From Sulfurimicrobium lacus (lineage in GTDB: Bacteria > Pseudomonadota > Gammaproteobacteria > Burkholderiales > Sulfuricellaceae): a stretch of DNA of 64,000 nt. Shown here in pieces: positions 35,030 through 44,354 of the stretch. The notes below the pieces were generated by a model. It was given only the letters and a program-made list of their open reading frames with translations, was not told the origin of the DNA and made no database searches. The stretch is from positions 3,629,501 to 3,693,500 of the forward strand of contig NZ_AP022853.1 in assembly GCF_011764585.1 (NCBI RefSeq), in the 5' to 3' direction. Position 1 is the stretch's first letter. Each line of letters begins with the position of its first letter. Made by a program: the position numbers and the translations under genes.

Positions 35030-35151
35030 ACGTGGTGGATTGCACAATTTTTGTGGCGCATGGCGGCGTTGCAACTCCTTGGAATGGAATGACCATTCCG
35101 CGCGTCGTTGCGCCTTGCCCTGCACCCCAAAAATCGCACACTCCACCACGT
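35030..35151. repeat. Large imperfect palindrome between mreD and mrdA
   Basis: A 58-nt left arm (35030-35087) and 59-nt right arm (35093-35151) surround a 5-nt loop. The outer 10 bp are identical by complement, the outer 30 match at 24 positions, the innermost 7 (GGAATGG/CCATTCC) are perfect, and the region between needs small gaps. The centre of each arm has an ATTTTTG / CAAAAAT block. It occupies about half of the 249-nt gap and has no coding potential I can support. It could be a solo mobile palindromic element or a large RNA hairpin in the mre-mrd transcript. Confidence 0.8.
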
Positions 35152-35179
35152 CCCACGGAGGTTTCCAGGATAACCCAGG

Positions 35180-37081
35180 ATGAAGTTCGGCACCGAAATC
35201 AGGAACCACAAGCGGGAACTCTATTATTTCCGGCTGCGGCTCGCCCTGAGTGCGGCTTTCGTGCTGTTCGCCTTTTCCTTGCTGGGCGCACGCCTGTTCT
35301 ACCTGCAGGTCATGCAGCACGATCATTACCAGACGCTGGCCGAGAACAACCGCATATCCATCGTGCCCATCGTGCCGAATCGCGGCTTGATCCTGGACCG
35401 CAACGGCGTGCCGCTGGCGAACAACTATTCCGCCTACACCCTGGAAATCACCCCCAGCAAAGTGGACGATCTCGACGCCACCATCAACAGCCTGGCCGGC
35501 ATCATCGACATTACCAGCCGCGACCGCAAGCGCTTCAAAAAACTGCTGGAAGAGAGCAAGAATTTCGAGACCCTGCCGATCCGCTCGCACCTCACCGAAG
35601 TCGAGGTGGCGAAATTCGCTGTCAACCGCTACCGCTTCCCCGGCGTCGAGATCAAGGCTCGCCTGTTCCGTCATTATCCGCACATGGAAACCTTTTCCCA
35701 CGTGGTCGGCCACATCGGACGCATCAGCGAAAAAGACATGGAGCGCCTGGATGAAGAGGACGTTTTATCCAATTATCGCGGCACCGATCATATCGGCAAG
35801 CTGGGCCTGGAACAAAGCTACGAGCAGCAATTGCACGGCGTAACCGGCTTCGAACAGGTGGAAACCGATGCCGGCGGGCGCGCAGTACGCACCCTGGCGC
35901 GAACGCCTCCGACTTCCGGCAACACCCTCTATCTCTCCATCGACAGCAAACTGCAGCAAATCGCCGTGAAAGCTTTCGGCCAGTTCCGCGGCGCCCTGGT
36001 AGCGATCGAGCCGAAAAGCGGCGAAGTGCTGGCCTTCGTCAGCCAGCCAGGCTTCGACCCCAACCTGTTCGTCGACGGCATCGACGCCGCCAACTGGGAC
36101 GCCTATAACAATTCGCCCGACAAACCGCTCAACAACCGCGCCCTGCGCGGCCAGTACCCGCCCGGCTCCACCTTCAAACCGTTCATGGCGCTGGCCGGGC
36201 TGGAGCTAGGCAAACGCACGCCTTCCTACACCATCTCCGACCCCGGTTTCTACACCCTGCCCGGCAGCAGCCACCGTTACCGCGACTGGAAAGTCGGCGG
36301 CCACGGCTCGGTGGACCTGCGCAAATCCATCGTCATCTCGTGCGACACCTACTATTACGGCCTGGCGGTAGACCTGGGCATCGACAACATCACCAACTTC
36401 ATGAGCCACTTCGGCTTCGGCAGGAAATCCGGCATCGACATCGAAGGCGAACAATCCGGGGTGCTGCCGTCGCAAGCGTGGAAAATGAAGCGCTTCAGGC
36501 AGAAGTGGTACACCGGCGACACCGTCAGCGTCGGCATCGGCCAGGGCTACAACCTCGCCACACCGCTGCAACTGGCGGTGGCGACCGCCGCACTGGCCAA
36601 TAACGGCCAGGTCATGCGGCCGCACCTGGTGCACAGTGTCCAGGACAGCAAAACCGGCCAGATCCGCGTCCTGGCGCCGGAAGCCCGCGACACCTGGCCG
36701 CTCAAGCCGGAAAATCTGGACCTGGTGAAAGCCGCGATGGTGGATGTCACACTCCCCGGCGGTACCGCCTCACGCGCCGGCGCGGGGGCGGAATACAGCA
36801 TCGCTGGCAAGACCGGTACCGCCCAGGTGGTCGCCATCAAACAGGGACAAAAATACATCGAAAGCCAGGTCGCGGAGCGCAACCGCGATCATGCCCTGTT
36901 CATCGCCTTTGCCCCCGCCGACAAGCCAAGAATCGCCGTCGCCGTGCTGGTGGAAAACGGCGGCCATGGCGGCAGCACCGCGGCACCGATCGCGCGCATG
37001 GTGATGGACTATTACCTGCTGGGCAAAGTCCCCAAAGAACAGCTCGCACCCGACGCGGCAGAGGAGCCGGAACATGATTAG
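35180..37081 (+). CDS. mrdA: Penicillin-binding protein 2
   Basis: 633 residues. N-terminal TM (~21-45), pedestal domain, then a class B transpeptidase: SxxK nucleophile in PPGSTFKPFMAL, SxN-position SCDTYYYGL, and KTG in AGKTGTAQVV. GLEQSYEQQLHGVTG is a PBP2 landmark. It cross-links wall material for cell elongation with RodA, whose gene overlaps its 3' end by 8 nt. AGGATAACCCAGG precedes the ATG. Confidence 0.97.
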   Translation: MKFGTEIRNHKRELYYFRLRLALSAAFVLFAFSLLGARLFYLQVMQHDHYQTLAENNRISIVPIVPNRGLILDRNGVPLANNYSAYTLEITPSKVDDLDATINSLAGIIDITSRDRKRFKKLLEESKNFETLPIRSHLTEVEVAKFAVNRYRFPGVEIKARLFRHYPHMETFSHVVGHIGRISEKDMERLDEEDVLSNYRGTDHIGKLGLEQSYEQQLHGVTGFEQVETDAGGRAVRTLARTPPTSGNTLYLSIDSKLQQIAVKAFGQFRGALVAIEPKSGEVLAFVSQPGFDPNLFVDGIDAANWDAYNNSPDKPLNNRALRGQYPPGSTFKPFMALAGLELGKRTPSYTISDPGFYTLPGSSHRYRDWKVGGHGSVDLRKSIVISCDTYYYGLAVDLGIDNITNFMSHFGFGRKSGIDIEGEQSGVLPSQAWKMKRFRQKWYTGDTVSVGIGQGYNLATPLQLAVATAALANNGQVMRPHLVHSVQDSKTGQIRVLAPEARDTWPLKPENLDLVKAAMVDVTLPGGTASRAGAGAEYSIAGKTGTAQVVAIKQGQKYIESQVAERNRDHALFIAFAPADKPRIAVAVLVENGGHGGSTAAPIARMVMDYYLLGKVPKEQLAPDAAEEPEHD

Positions 37082-38168
37082 ACGCCTGTTTATCCGCCTG
37101 GTGACACACCTGGACGGCTACCTGCTGCTCGCCCTCGCCATGATCATGCTGCTCGGCCTGGTGGTACTGTACAGCGCCGCAGGGGAGGACTTCCATTTCG
37201 TCACCCGGCAACTGGTGAACCTGTCAGTAGCGCTGGGTGTCATGTGGCTGGTCGCCAACATCCCGCCGCAGCATCTGGCGCGGCTCGGCCCGCCGGTTTA
37301 TGTAATCGGCCTGCTGCTGTTGCTCGGCGTGGCGATGTTCGGGGAAATCAGCCACGGCGCGCGGCGCTGGCTATATATCGGCGTAACGCGCATCCAGCCC
37401 TCGGAGATCATGAAAATCGCCGTACCGCTGATGCTGGCGTGGTATTTCGACCGGCGCGCCGCCACCCTCCGTTTCAAGGATTTCGTCATCGCGGCCGCTT
37501 TGCTGCTGATTCCGGTGGTGCTCATCGCCAAGCAGCCCGACCTCGGCACTGCGCTGATCGTGAGCGCTGCCGGTTTTTACGTGCTCTTCCTCGGCGGCCT
37601 GTCGTGGCGCGTGCTGATCGGCTTGGCGGTTGCCGGGGCGGCCAGCCTGCCCCTGCTATGGTCGATGCTGCACGACTACCAGCGCCAGCGCGTGCTGACC
37701 CTGCTCGATCCTTCGCAGGACCCGCTCGGCGCTGGCTATCACACGCTGCAATCCACCATCGCCATGGGTTCCGGCGGTATTTTCGGCAAGGGCTGGCTGC
37801 ATGGCACGCAAGCCCATCTTGAGTTCATCCCAGAGCGCCATACCGACTTCATCCTGGCGGTGCTGGGCGAAGAGTTCGGCCTGTTCGGCGGACTGGTATT
37901 GCTGGTGCTGTACCTGCTGGTAATCGGGCGCGGTCTGGCCATCGCCGCCAATGCGCCGACCCTGTTCGGGCGCTTGTTCGCAGGCAGTATCGTGCTCACC
38001 TTTTTCACCTACGCCTTCGTCAACGTCGGCATGGTGAGCGGCATCCTGCCGGTGGTCGGCGTGCCGCTGCCGCTGGTGAGCTACGGCGGCACCTCGGCGG
38101 TCACCCTGCTGTTCGGCATGGGCGCGCTGATGAGCATCCAGACCCACCGCAAGCTGGTGAAAACCTGA
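37074..38168 (+). CDS. mrdB: Rod-shape-determining glycosyltransferase RodA
   Basis: 364 residues, about ten hydrophobic segments. SEDS family landmarks: GARRWLYIGVTRIQPSEIMK, KQPDLGTALIV, GIFGKGWLHGTQAHLEFIPE-type text and VGVPLPLVSYGGTSAV. RodA polymerises glycan strands from lipid II as PBP2's partner. It overlaps mrdA by 8 nt and is the last clear member of the elongasome operon. Confidence 0.97.
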   Translation: MIRRLFIRLVTHLDGYLLLALAMIMLLGLVVLYSAAGEDFHFVTRQLVNLSVALGVMWLVANIPPQHLARLGPPVYVIGLLLLLGVAMFGEISHGARRWLYIGVTRIQPSEIMKIAVPLMLAWYFDRRAATLRFKDFVIAAALLLIPVVLIAKQPDLGTALIVSAAGFYVLFLGGLSWRVLIGLAVAGAASLPLLWSMLHDYQRQRVLTLLDPSQDPLGAGYHTLQSTIAMGSGGIFGKGWLHGTQAHLEFIPERHTDFILAVLGEEFGLFGGLVLLVLYLLVIGRGLAIAANAPTLFGRLFAGSIVLTFFTYAFVNVGMVSGILPVVGVPLPLVSYGGTSAVTLLFGMGALMSIQTHRKLVKT

Positions 38169-38181
38169 AGCCGGCACCCGG

Positions 38182-38592
38182 TTGGACCTTGACTTTTTCA
38201 CGCCCGACAACAGCCTGATCGCGCTGTTCCTGTCCAGCTTCCTCGGCGCCACGGTGCTGCCCGGGGGGTCGGAAGCGGTATTGTTCGCCCTGCTCAAGCT
38301 TCATCCGGAGCTGCTCTGGAGTGCGCTTGCCATCGCCTCCATCGGCAATACCCTGGGGGCCCTGACCTCCTACCTGCTGGGGCGCTTCCTGCCCCAGGGC
38401 CGCAACCACCGTGCGGCAGGCTGGCTGCAGCGCCATGGCAGCCCGGTCCTGCTGCTCGCCTGGGCGCCGCTGATCGGCGATGCGCTGTGCGTGGCGGCGG
38501 GTTGGCTGCGCATCAACCCCTGGCATGCCGCCCTGTTCATGTTGATCGGCAAAGCCGCGCGTTACGGCGCGGTCGCGTTTGCCAGCACCTGA
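38182..38592 (+). CDS. YqaA-type small DedA/VTT membrane protein
   Basis: 136 residues from TTG 38182, 13 nt after rodA. Hydrophobic throughout with about four helices. LSSFLGATVLPGGSEAVLFA, IASIGNTLGALTSYLLGRFL and the C-terminal WAPLIGDALCVAAGWLRI are the landmarks of the YqaA branch of the SNARE-associated/DedA (VTT) family, proposed to handle lipid or ion transport. The Pro-Gly-Gly-Ser-Glu and GD segments fit the family's re-entrant loops. The start codon choice is uncertain. Confidence 0.82.
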   Translation: MDLDFFTPDNSLIALFLSSFLGATVLPGGSEAVLFALLKLHPELLWSALAIASIGNTLGALTSYLLGRFLPQGRNHRAAGWLQRHGSPVLLLAWAPLIGDALCVAAGWLRINPWHAALFMLIGKAARYGAVAFAST

Positions 38593-38617
38593 ATATCCAA
38601 TTGGCCGGCGATCATTC

Positions 38618-38658
38618 CGGCTGATCCAGGGCGTTGTTAACACGCCCTGGATCAGCCG
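38618..38658. terminator. Perfect 17-bp hairpin between convergent genes
   Basis: CGGCTGATCCAGGGCGT (38618-38634) pairs perfectly with 38642-38658 around a 7-nt loop. It lies after the rightward DedA-like gene and overlaps the stop codon of the leftward cheB. No U-run follows on either strand, so it may work as a bidirectional barrier or as an mRNA 3'-end stabiliser. Confidence 0.65.
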
Positions 38659-39713
38659 TTGACGATCACCCCCGGAATCGCCTGCAAGGGCAGGATTTTT
38701 TCCGCCGCGCCGCGCTTGATCGCCTCCTTGGGCATGCCGAACACCACGCACGTCGCCTCGTCCTGAGCCACGGTATACGCCCGGGCATTGCGCATCTCCA
38801 GCAGGCCCGCCGCGCCGTCGTCGCCCATGCCGGTCATGATGATGCCGACCGCGTTCTTGCCCGCCACCTTGGCGACCGAGCGGAACAGGACGTCGACCGA
38901 GGGGCGGTGCCGGTTGACCAGTGGACCGTCCACCACCTCGACGAAATACTGCGCGCCGCTGCGCTTGAGCAGCATGTGCTTGCCGCCCGGGGCAATCAGA
39001 GCGCGCCCCGGCATCACGCGGTCGTTGTTTTGCGCCTCCCTGACCTCGATCCGGCTCAGTCCGTTAAGCCGTTCGGCGAATGCCGCGGTAAATTTCTCCG
39101 GCATGTGCTGGACGATCACGATGCCCGGACAAACACGCGGCAAGGCGGTCAGCACCGCTTCCAGCGCCTGCGTGCCGCCGGTGGAAGTGCCGATGGCGAC
39201 GATCCGTTCGGTGGTCTGGGCCAGCGCCCCGCCATGGCCCGGGGGCAGTACGGCGTCCGCGGTCAATTTGGGTGCCACCTTCTGCGCCTGGGGCGCCAGC
39301 CGTCTGACGTTGGCCTGCGCGGCCGCTTTGACGGCACCGGCAATGTCGGAAGTCGAGTCCTGCAAAAAACGCTTGAGACCGATCTTCGGTTTGGTCACGA
39401 TGCTCACTGCGCCGGCAGATAGTGCCTGCATGGTGGTTTCTGCCCCGGCTTCGGTGAGGGTGGAGCAGATCACCACCGGTGTCGGCCGTTCGGCCATGAT
39501 CTTGCGCAGGAAACTGATGCCGTCCATGCGCGGCATTTCGACATCGAGCACGATGACGTCCGGCCACTCCCGGCGCATGCGCTCCATGGCGAAAATTGGA
39601 TCCGCCGCTGCGCCCATCACATGAATCGCCGGATCTTCTTCCAGCATGGCCGTCAATACCTGGCGCACCACGGCCGAATCGTCCACGATCAACACGTTTA
39701 TTTTCTTGCTCAT
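38652..39713 (-). CDS. cheB: Chemotaxis methylesterase/deamidase CheB
   Basis: 353 residues. N-terminal receiver ([11 protein letters not shown], acceptor Asp in [13 protein letters not shown], Lys in VTKPK) and C-terminal methylesterase with catalytic Ser in [10 protein letters not shown], His in VQHMPEKFT and Asp in MTGMGDDGA. Removes methyl groups from receptor glutamates. It is the last gene of the chemotaxis operon, overlapping cheD's stop by one base (TGATG). A strong hairpin overlaps its end. Confidence 0.97.
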   Translation of the reverse strand: MSKKINVLIVDDSAVVRQVLTAMLEEDPAIHVMGAAADPIFAMERMRREWPDVIVLDVEMPRMDGISFLRKIMAERPTPVVICSTLTEAGAETTMQALSAGAVSIVTKPKIGLKRFLQDSTSDIAGAVKAAAQANVRRLAPQAQKVAPKLTADAVLPPGHGGALAQTTERIVAIGTSTGGTQALEAVLTALPRVCPGIVIVQHMPEKFTAAFAERLNGLSRIEVREAQNNDRVMPGRALIAPGGKHMLLKRSGAQYFVEVVDGPLVNRHRPSVDVLFRSVAKVAGKNAVGIIMTGMGDDGAAGLLEMRNARAYTVAQDEATCVVFGMPKEAIKRGAAEKILPLQAIPGVIVNG

Positions 39714-40267
39714 CAGCTACTCGCCCCGACAGTATTTTTTTTCACCAGGGCGTTATGCCGCACCCAGGCATGGCCGCTCGCGATATCGAACATGAGCTGC
39801 CGGTGGCCGCTGCCGCCCAGGTGCTCCGCCGTCAGGGAAAAGCCATAGTGCTGGAGCAGCTTGTATGCGATTTGCCTGTTGCGGCAGGGCACATCGCGGC
39901 AAGCGCCGCCATTACTTTTTGTTCCCTGCTGCACGGCCTCTTCTTTTCCGATGTGGCGGAACATGTTGCCCCCGCCGAACAGCTTGACCTGGTACTCATC
40001 CGGCCACGTGCCGGCAGCACGAATTTCGTGCATGAACATCTGCAACGCCTCGTCGGCATAACGGCCATCCAACTGTTTTCCCGCACTGACGCCACGGCTG
40101 GGCAACATGTAATGGCACATGCCGCCGATGATGCGCTGCGGGTGCCACATGGTGATCGAGATACACGAACCCAGGATGGTGCGAATACGGATGCTTTTGT
40201 CGCCGAAATAGAAATCGCCCGGCTGCAGAAAAATATCCATTGCATGGGGGTGAGGCATTTTCTTCAT
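39713..40267 (-). CDS. cheD: Receptor glutamine deamidase CheD
   Basis: 184 residues. Catalytic Cys in [12 protein letters not shown] and His in [11 protein letters not shown], with the KLFGGGNMF segment of the family. CheD deamidates receptor glutamines. With no cheC or cheX seen in the window, its role here is probably receptor maturation. Overlaps cheR by ATGA and cheB by one base. Confidence 0.95.
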   Translation of the reverse strand: MKKMPHPHAMDIFLQPGDFYFGDKSIRIRTILGSCISITMWHPQRIIGGMCHYMLPSRGVSAGKQLDGRYADEALQMFMHEIRAAGTWPDEYQVKLFGGGNMFRHIGKEEAVQQGTKSNGGACRDVPCRNRQIAYKLLQHYGFSLTAEHLGGSGHRQLMFDIASGHAWVRHNALVKKNTVGASS

Positions 40268-41070
40268 GGCTTGCGGTAAATTGACGGCATGACGGTTTTC
40301 AGTTCATCGACCACGCCATTCAGGCTTTCCGAGTGGCCGATCAGCAGATATCCGCCGGGCTTGAGCAATTCCATGATGCGGCGCACCACCTGGCGTTTGG
40401 TCTCGGTATCGAAATAAATCATCACGTTGCGCAGGAAGATCACATCGAATTCGCCCAGCTTGGGCAGCTTCAGGTTCAGGTTGACCTGCATGAAGTTGAC
40501 GCGGTTACGCAGGCGGCGTTCGACCAGAAAAGTGCCCGCCTGGGAACCTATGCCCTTCAGGCAGTAGCTGGTCAGCATGGACTGCGGGATGTCTTCCGCC
40601 TGGTCCATCGGATAGTGTCCGCCGCGCGCCTTTTCCAGCACGCGCGTGCTGATATCCGAGGCGACCACTTCCCACGGCTTGTCGCCCAGGCAGTCCGCCA
40701 GGATCATGGCGATGCTATAGGCCTCCTGGCCCGACGAGCTTGCCGCACTCCATACGCGGAAGGCTTTGCCGGGAAGATGCTGCGGCAGGATATGGTTGCG
40801 CAGAAAATCGAAATGCTTGGGCTCGCGGAAAAAATAGGTTTCGTTGGTCGTCAGCAAATCCACCGCCACCTGCAGTTCCGCGCGGCTTTCATCCTTCATC
40901 AGGGCGCGAAAATAATCGCCGTAACTGGGAAAGCCATGATGTTTGACACGCTTCGCCAGGCGTCCGCTCACCAGCGGTTTTTTCGCGGGCGACATGCTGA
41001 TGCCGGCGATGTCGTAAATCATGGACTGGAACTGCTTGAATTCCTGATCGCTCAAGCTGGGTATATTCAT
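40264..41070 (-). CDS. cheR: Chemotaxis receptor methyltransferase CheR
   Basis: 268 residues. N-terminal helical domain (DIAGISMSPAKKPLVSGRLAKR) and a SAM-dependent domain with FRVWSAASSSGQEAYSIAMI and DVIFLRNVMIYFD. Methylates receptor glutamates. The beta-subdomain that binds receptor C-terminal pentapeptides is expected from family length, and the MCP in this operon ends in a matching pentapeptide. ATG 41070. Confidence 0.97.
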   Translation of the reverse strand: MNIPSLSDQEFKQFQSMIYDIAGISMSPAKKPLVSGRLAKRVKHHGFPSYGDYFRALMKDESRAELQVAVDLLTTNETYFFREPKHFDFLRNHILPQHLPGKAFRVWSAASSSGQEAYSIAMILADCLGDKPWEVVASDISTRVLEKARGGHYPMDQAEDIPQSMLTSYCLKGIGSQAGTFLVERRLRNRVNFMQVNLNLKLPKLGEFDVIFLRNVMIYFDTETKRQVVRRIMELLKPGGYLLIGHSESLNGVVDELKTVMPSIYRKP

Positions 41071-41188
41071 GGATCTTCTTCTTTATAACGCGAGGTTGCG
41101 GCCGCACCGGCTCATCCGCCAGACAATGGCGCCCGGCAAGGCGCCGGGCCGGGTCATGATGCCCGAGGCCGCTGGTCGGCCACCCAGG

Positions 41189-41737
41189 CTATGCGCGCAT
41201 CTGCTCCACAACATTCTCTCCATCCGGCACGCCGGCCAGCGCGGCCATTTCATCGACCGAGAGAACGCGGTTGACGTTGAGAATGATGACGAACTTGCTC
41301 GCCACCTTGCCCATTCCCTTGATGAAATCCGTGCGTATCTTGGCGCCGAACGCGGGTGCCGGCTCGATGTCCTGGTCCAGTATTTCCAGCACTTCGTTCA
41401 CCGCGTCCACGATCACGCCCACATCCTGGGATTCGCCCTCCGCTTCTATCTCGATGATCACGATGCAGGTACGCCGCGTGATATTGGTTCCCGCACGCCC
41501 GAAGCGTACGGAAAGGTCCACCACCGGCACCACCGCACCGCGCAGGTTGATCACGCCGCGAATGAACCCGGGCATCATCGGCACCTCGGTGAGATTCCCG
41601 TACTCGATGATTTCCTTGATAGCGAGAATGCCCATGGCAAACACCTCGCCACCCAGATTGAAGGTTAGATATTGCTGCTGATCCCGCCCCGTGTCGGCGA
41701 CGGGCAGCTGTGATCCACTGTTAACCAACTGTCCCAT
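41189..41737 (-). CDS. cheW: Chemotaxis coupling protein CheW
   Basis: 182 residues. After a ~20-residue polar extension the CheW/SH3-like fold is clear: YLTFNLGGEVFAMGILAIKE, MPGFIRGVINLRGAVVPVVDL, DVGVIVDAVNEVLEI. It couples the MCP to CheA. It lies between the MCP and cheR; a 118-nt gap with a GC hairpin (41131-41149) separates it from cheR. Confidence 0.96.
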   Translation of the reverse strand: MGQLVNSGSQLPVADTGRDQQQYLTFNLGGEVFAMGILAIKEIIEYGNLTEVPMMPGFIRGVINLRGAVVPVVDLSVRFGRAGTNITRRTCIVIIEIEAEGESQDVGVIVDAVNEVLEILDQDIEPAPAFGAKIRTDFIKGMGKVASKFVIILNVNRVLSVDEMAALAGVPDGENVVEQMRA

Positions 41738-41821
41738 GACTTGAACTCCATAAATTTTCTCGGGGTGGCGCGGAAATCGTATCCGCGCCCGGCTGGACCG
41801 CCCCCCTCTGATGGCCTGCTC

Positions 41822-43453
41822 TTAGAAGCGCACGAACTCGGCTTCGTCCAGCATCGGATCGGCGGCTTGCCGCACCACCCCCGCCAGCTTGGCGCCCACC
41901 GCCGACTTGGCCTGCTTGCTCGGCGCTTTGCGGACAGCAGTAGCGGCGCCGCCGGACTCGATCTTGAAGAAGCTCATGAGCTGTTGCAGTTGCTCAGACT
42001 GGCTGCTCATTTCCTCTGCGGTGGCTGCCAGCTCTTCCGAGGCGGACGCGTTCTGCTGCGTCGTCTGGTTGAGTTGCGACATCGCGGTGTTGATCTGGCC
42101 CACGCCGGAGGACTGCTCCTCGGATGCCGCGGTGATTTCCTGCACCAGGTCCGAAGTCTTGTTGATGGCGGGCACCATTTCGTCCAGCAGCTTGCCGGCT
42201 TTTTCCGCCAGATCCACGCTGCTGCTGGCGACCTGGCCGATTTCCTGCGCCGCCACCTGGCTGCGCTCCGCCAGCTTGCGCACTTCCGCCGCCACCACCG
42301 CGAAGCCCTTGCCGTGTTCGCCGGCACGCGCCGCTTCGATCGCGGCGTTGAGCGCCAGCATATTGGTCTGGTAGGCGATATCGTCGATGATGCCGATCTT
42401 GTCGGCGATCTGTTTCATGGCGTCGACCGTCTGCTTCACCGCGCTGCCGCCTTCCGTCGCCTGTTTCGCCGCCTGCGAGGCCATGCCGTCGGTCACTTTG
42501 GCGTTCTCGGTATTCTGGCTGATGGACGCGCTCATCTGCTCCACCGATGCGCTTGTCTCTTCCACGCTCGCCGCCTGCTCGCTGGAGCCCTGCGACAGGG
42601 ATTGCGCCGTCGCGCTCACTTCTTCCGAGGCGCTGGACAGGTTGTCCGCCGCGCCGCGCACCTCGGCGATGATCTGGGACAGCTTGGCCACCATGTTCTG
42701 CATCGCAATCAGCAGCATGCCGGTTTCGTCGCTCGAGTTCACTTCGATGCGTGCGGTCAGGTCGCCTTCGGCCAGCTGGTTGGCCACGGTTACCGCCTCG
42801 TTGATCGGCCGCGTAATGCTGCGCGTGACACCGTAAGCGACGCCCATCGCCAGCAGGACCGCCACGCCGCTCAGCATCAGCATCAAGGTGCGTGCAGCCT
42901 GGTAGTCTTCGGCGGCTTGCTTGGCCGCTTTATCCATCAGTTCGCCCTGGTAATCGATCAACTTGTTCACGGTTTCGAAATAGGCCAGCTGCGCCGGGCG
43001 GATTTCGCCGAGCAGCAGGATTTTCGCTTCATCCCTCTTGCCCTCTGCGGCGAGTTTCATGAACTGGTCTTGCCCGCCAATGTACTTGGCGCGCGCCTCG
43101 GTCACGCTTTTCAGCATCTCCTTGCCCTTGTCGCTGGTGATGGACTTGTCCAGTTTTTCGAGGTTTTCCTTGATGTTCTTTCTCGACTCGTCGATACGCT
43201 CTAGTTCCTTCTTGACCTCTTCGGGTTTGTCCAGCAACAGGACGTTCCGCATCGAACGGGCAATCCGGTTGATATTCATCAGCAAGTTATTCGCCATCAC
43301 CGTTTTCGGGTAACGGTCGTTGGCCATTTTATCCATGCCATCGTTCATGCTGGACAAGCGGGTGATGCCGATGAAGGCGATCGCCGCCATCAGCATCACC
43401 ACCACGCCAAAGCCCAACCCCAACCTCACACCTATTTTCATGTTCTTGAACAT
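41822..43453 (-). CDS. Methyl-accepting chemotaxis protein with 4-helix-bundle sensor
   Basis: 543 residues. TM1 ~8-29, periplasmic four-helix-bundle sensor ~30-190, TM2 ~190-212, HAMP ~212-265 (after [12 protein letters not shown]), then the signalling hairpin with tip text [20 protein letters not shown]. After the hairpin comes a ~35-residue flexible, Ala/Lys-rich tail ending EFVRF. That fits the x-aromatic-x-x-aromatic C-terminal pentapeptide that tethers CheR/CheB in other receptors. Ligand unknown. Gene lies between the barrel gene and cheW. Confidence 0.95.
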   Translation of the reverse strand: MFKNMKIGVRLGLGFGVVVMLMAAIAFIGITRLSSMNDGMDKMANDRYPKTVMANNLLMNINRIARSMRNVLLLDKPEEVKKELERIDESRKNIKENLEKLDKSITSDKGKEMLKSVTEARAKYIGGQDQFMKLAAEGKRDEAKILLLGEIRPAQLAYFETVNKLIDYQGELMDKAAKQAAEDYQAARTLMLMLSGVAVLLAMGVAYGVTRSITRPINEAVTVANQLAEGDLTARIEVNSSDETGMLLIAMQNMVAKLSQIIAEVRGAADNLSSASEEVSATAQSLSQGSSEQAASVEETSASVEQMSASISQNTENAKVTDGMASQAAKQATEGGSAVKQTVDAMKQIADKIGIIDDIAYQTNMLALNAAIEAARAGEHGKGFAVVAAEVRKLAERSQVAAQEIGQVASSSVDLAEKAGKLLDEMVPAINKTSDLVQEITAASEEQSSGVGQINTAMSQLNQTTQQNASASEELAATAEEMSSQSEQLQQLMSFFKIESGGAATAVRKAPSKQAKSAVGAKLAGVVRQAADPMLDEAEFVRF

Positions 43454-43517
43454 TTTTCATCTCCTGATTTAAATCGAATCGATACCACCGAATCTATCCA
43501 CCAACCCACTCACGCCA

Positions 43518-44354
43518 TTACCATAATCGTCCCAACAGCACCGTCAGGCCGGCAAAAACCGTCCCGTCCGGCGAAGCATCGTTAAGCCCCCAGGCACCGC
43601 CAATATCGAACACCACCCGCTTGCTGTAGTTGTAACTGGCACCCGCCATGAACTGCTCTGTCGCGGCGGTGCCGCGCCGGGTGTACCCGCTCAGCTCGCC
43701 GAACACCCCCCAGCGCGCGTCGAGACTGTGCGAAAGCGCTGCCGCCCAGCCGTACTGGGTGCGGCCCTCCGATGCGTCAATCGCGCCGATGTAGGCCGCG
43801 TTGAGGTTCAGATCGAAATGGTTTGCAGCAAAATCGCGGCTGTAGATCGCATTGACCAGATAATCCGCCTTGCCGCTGCCGAGGGTGTCCTTGGCGGTCG
43901 GCGACTTGAAGCCGGCCTCGACGCCCCAGGCGCTCCCCTCGCCGCTCCCCGCGATGCGGTGCTTGAGCAGCACGGTCGTATCGCCGGATCCGGTGAATGA
44001 ATTATTGTCCCAGTCGGTGCGCCTGATCCCCAGTTCGCTGCCCAGCAGGACGCCCCAGTCCTCGCTGAACGCCAGCTTGGCCAGCACGGGGAAACTGTCG
44101 CGACGCTGGTCGCCGCCGCCCCTGACGCGCTGCCAACCCATTTCCATTTCCAGCCAACCCGGCGCGGAGAGATCGGCCGGATTGGATACCGTGGGGCGGT
44201 AGGGTGTCGCTTCCACGTCCTGTTGTTCGGCCTGGGCGCCGGCCATTACGCCCGTTGCGGCGAGCATGCCCAGGCACAGGCCGGCCCCCGCCAAGCGCCT
44301 GCTATTCGCGAACATGAAGTGCTGCGGGCAACTGCGATTCAGGTTCAGCATCAT
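43518..44354 (-). CDS. Outer-membrane beta-barrel protein inside the che operon
   Basis: 278 residues from ATG 44354, overlapping the cheA stop (ATGA). A signal peptide (LAGAGLCLGMLAATGVMAGAQA, roughly residues 20-42) precedes alternating amphipathic strands rich in aromatic and Gly residues (e.g. WGVLLGSELGIRRTDW, TTVLLKHRIAGSG, YGWAAALSHSLDARWGVFGEL). The last residue is an aromatic Trp, the usual outer-membrane assembly signal. It resembles the PF13557-type 'transporter'/phenol-degradation-like barrels. Its tight coupling to cheA is unusual. Function unknown. Confidence 0.8.
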   Translation of the reverse strand: MMLNLNRSCPQHFMFANSRRLAGAGLCLGMLAATGVMAGAQAEQQDVEATPYRPTVSNPADLSAPGWLEMEMGWQRVRGGGDQRRDSFPVLAKLAFSEDWGVLLGSELGIRRTDWDNNSFTGSGDTTVLLKHRIAGSGEGSAWGVEAGFKSPTAKDTLGSGKADYLVNAIYSRDFAANHFDLNLNAAYIGAIDASEGRTQYGWAAALSHSLDARWGVFGELSGYTRRGTAATEQFMAGASYNYSKRVVFDIGGAWGLNDASPDGTVFAGLTVLLGRLW

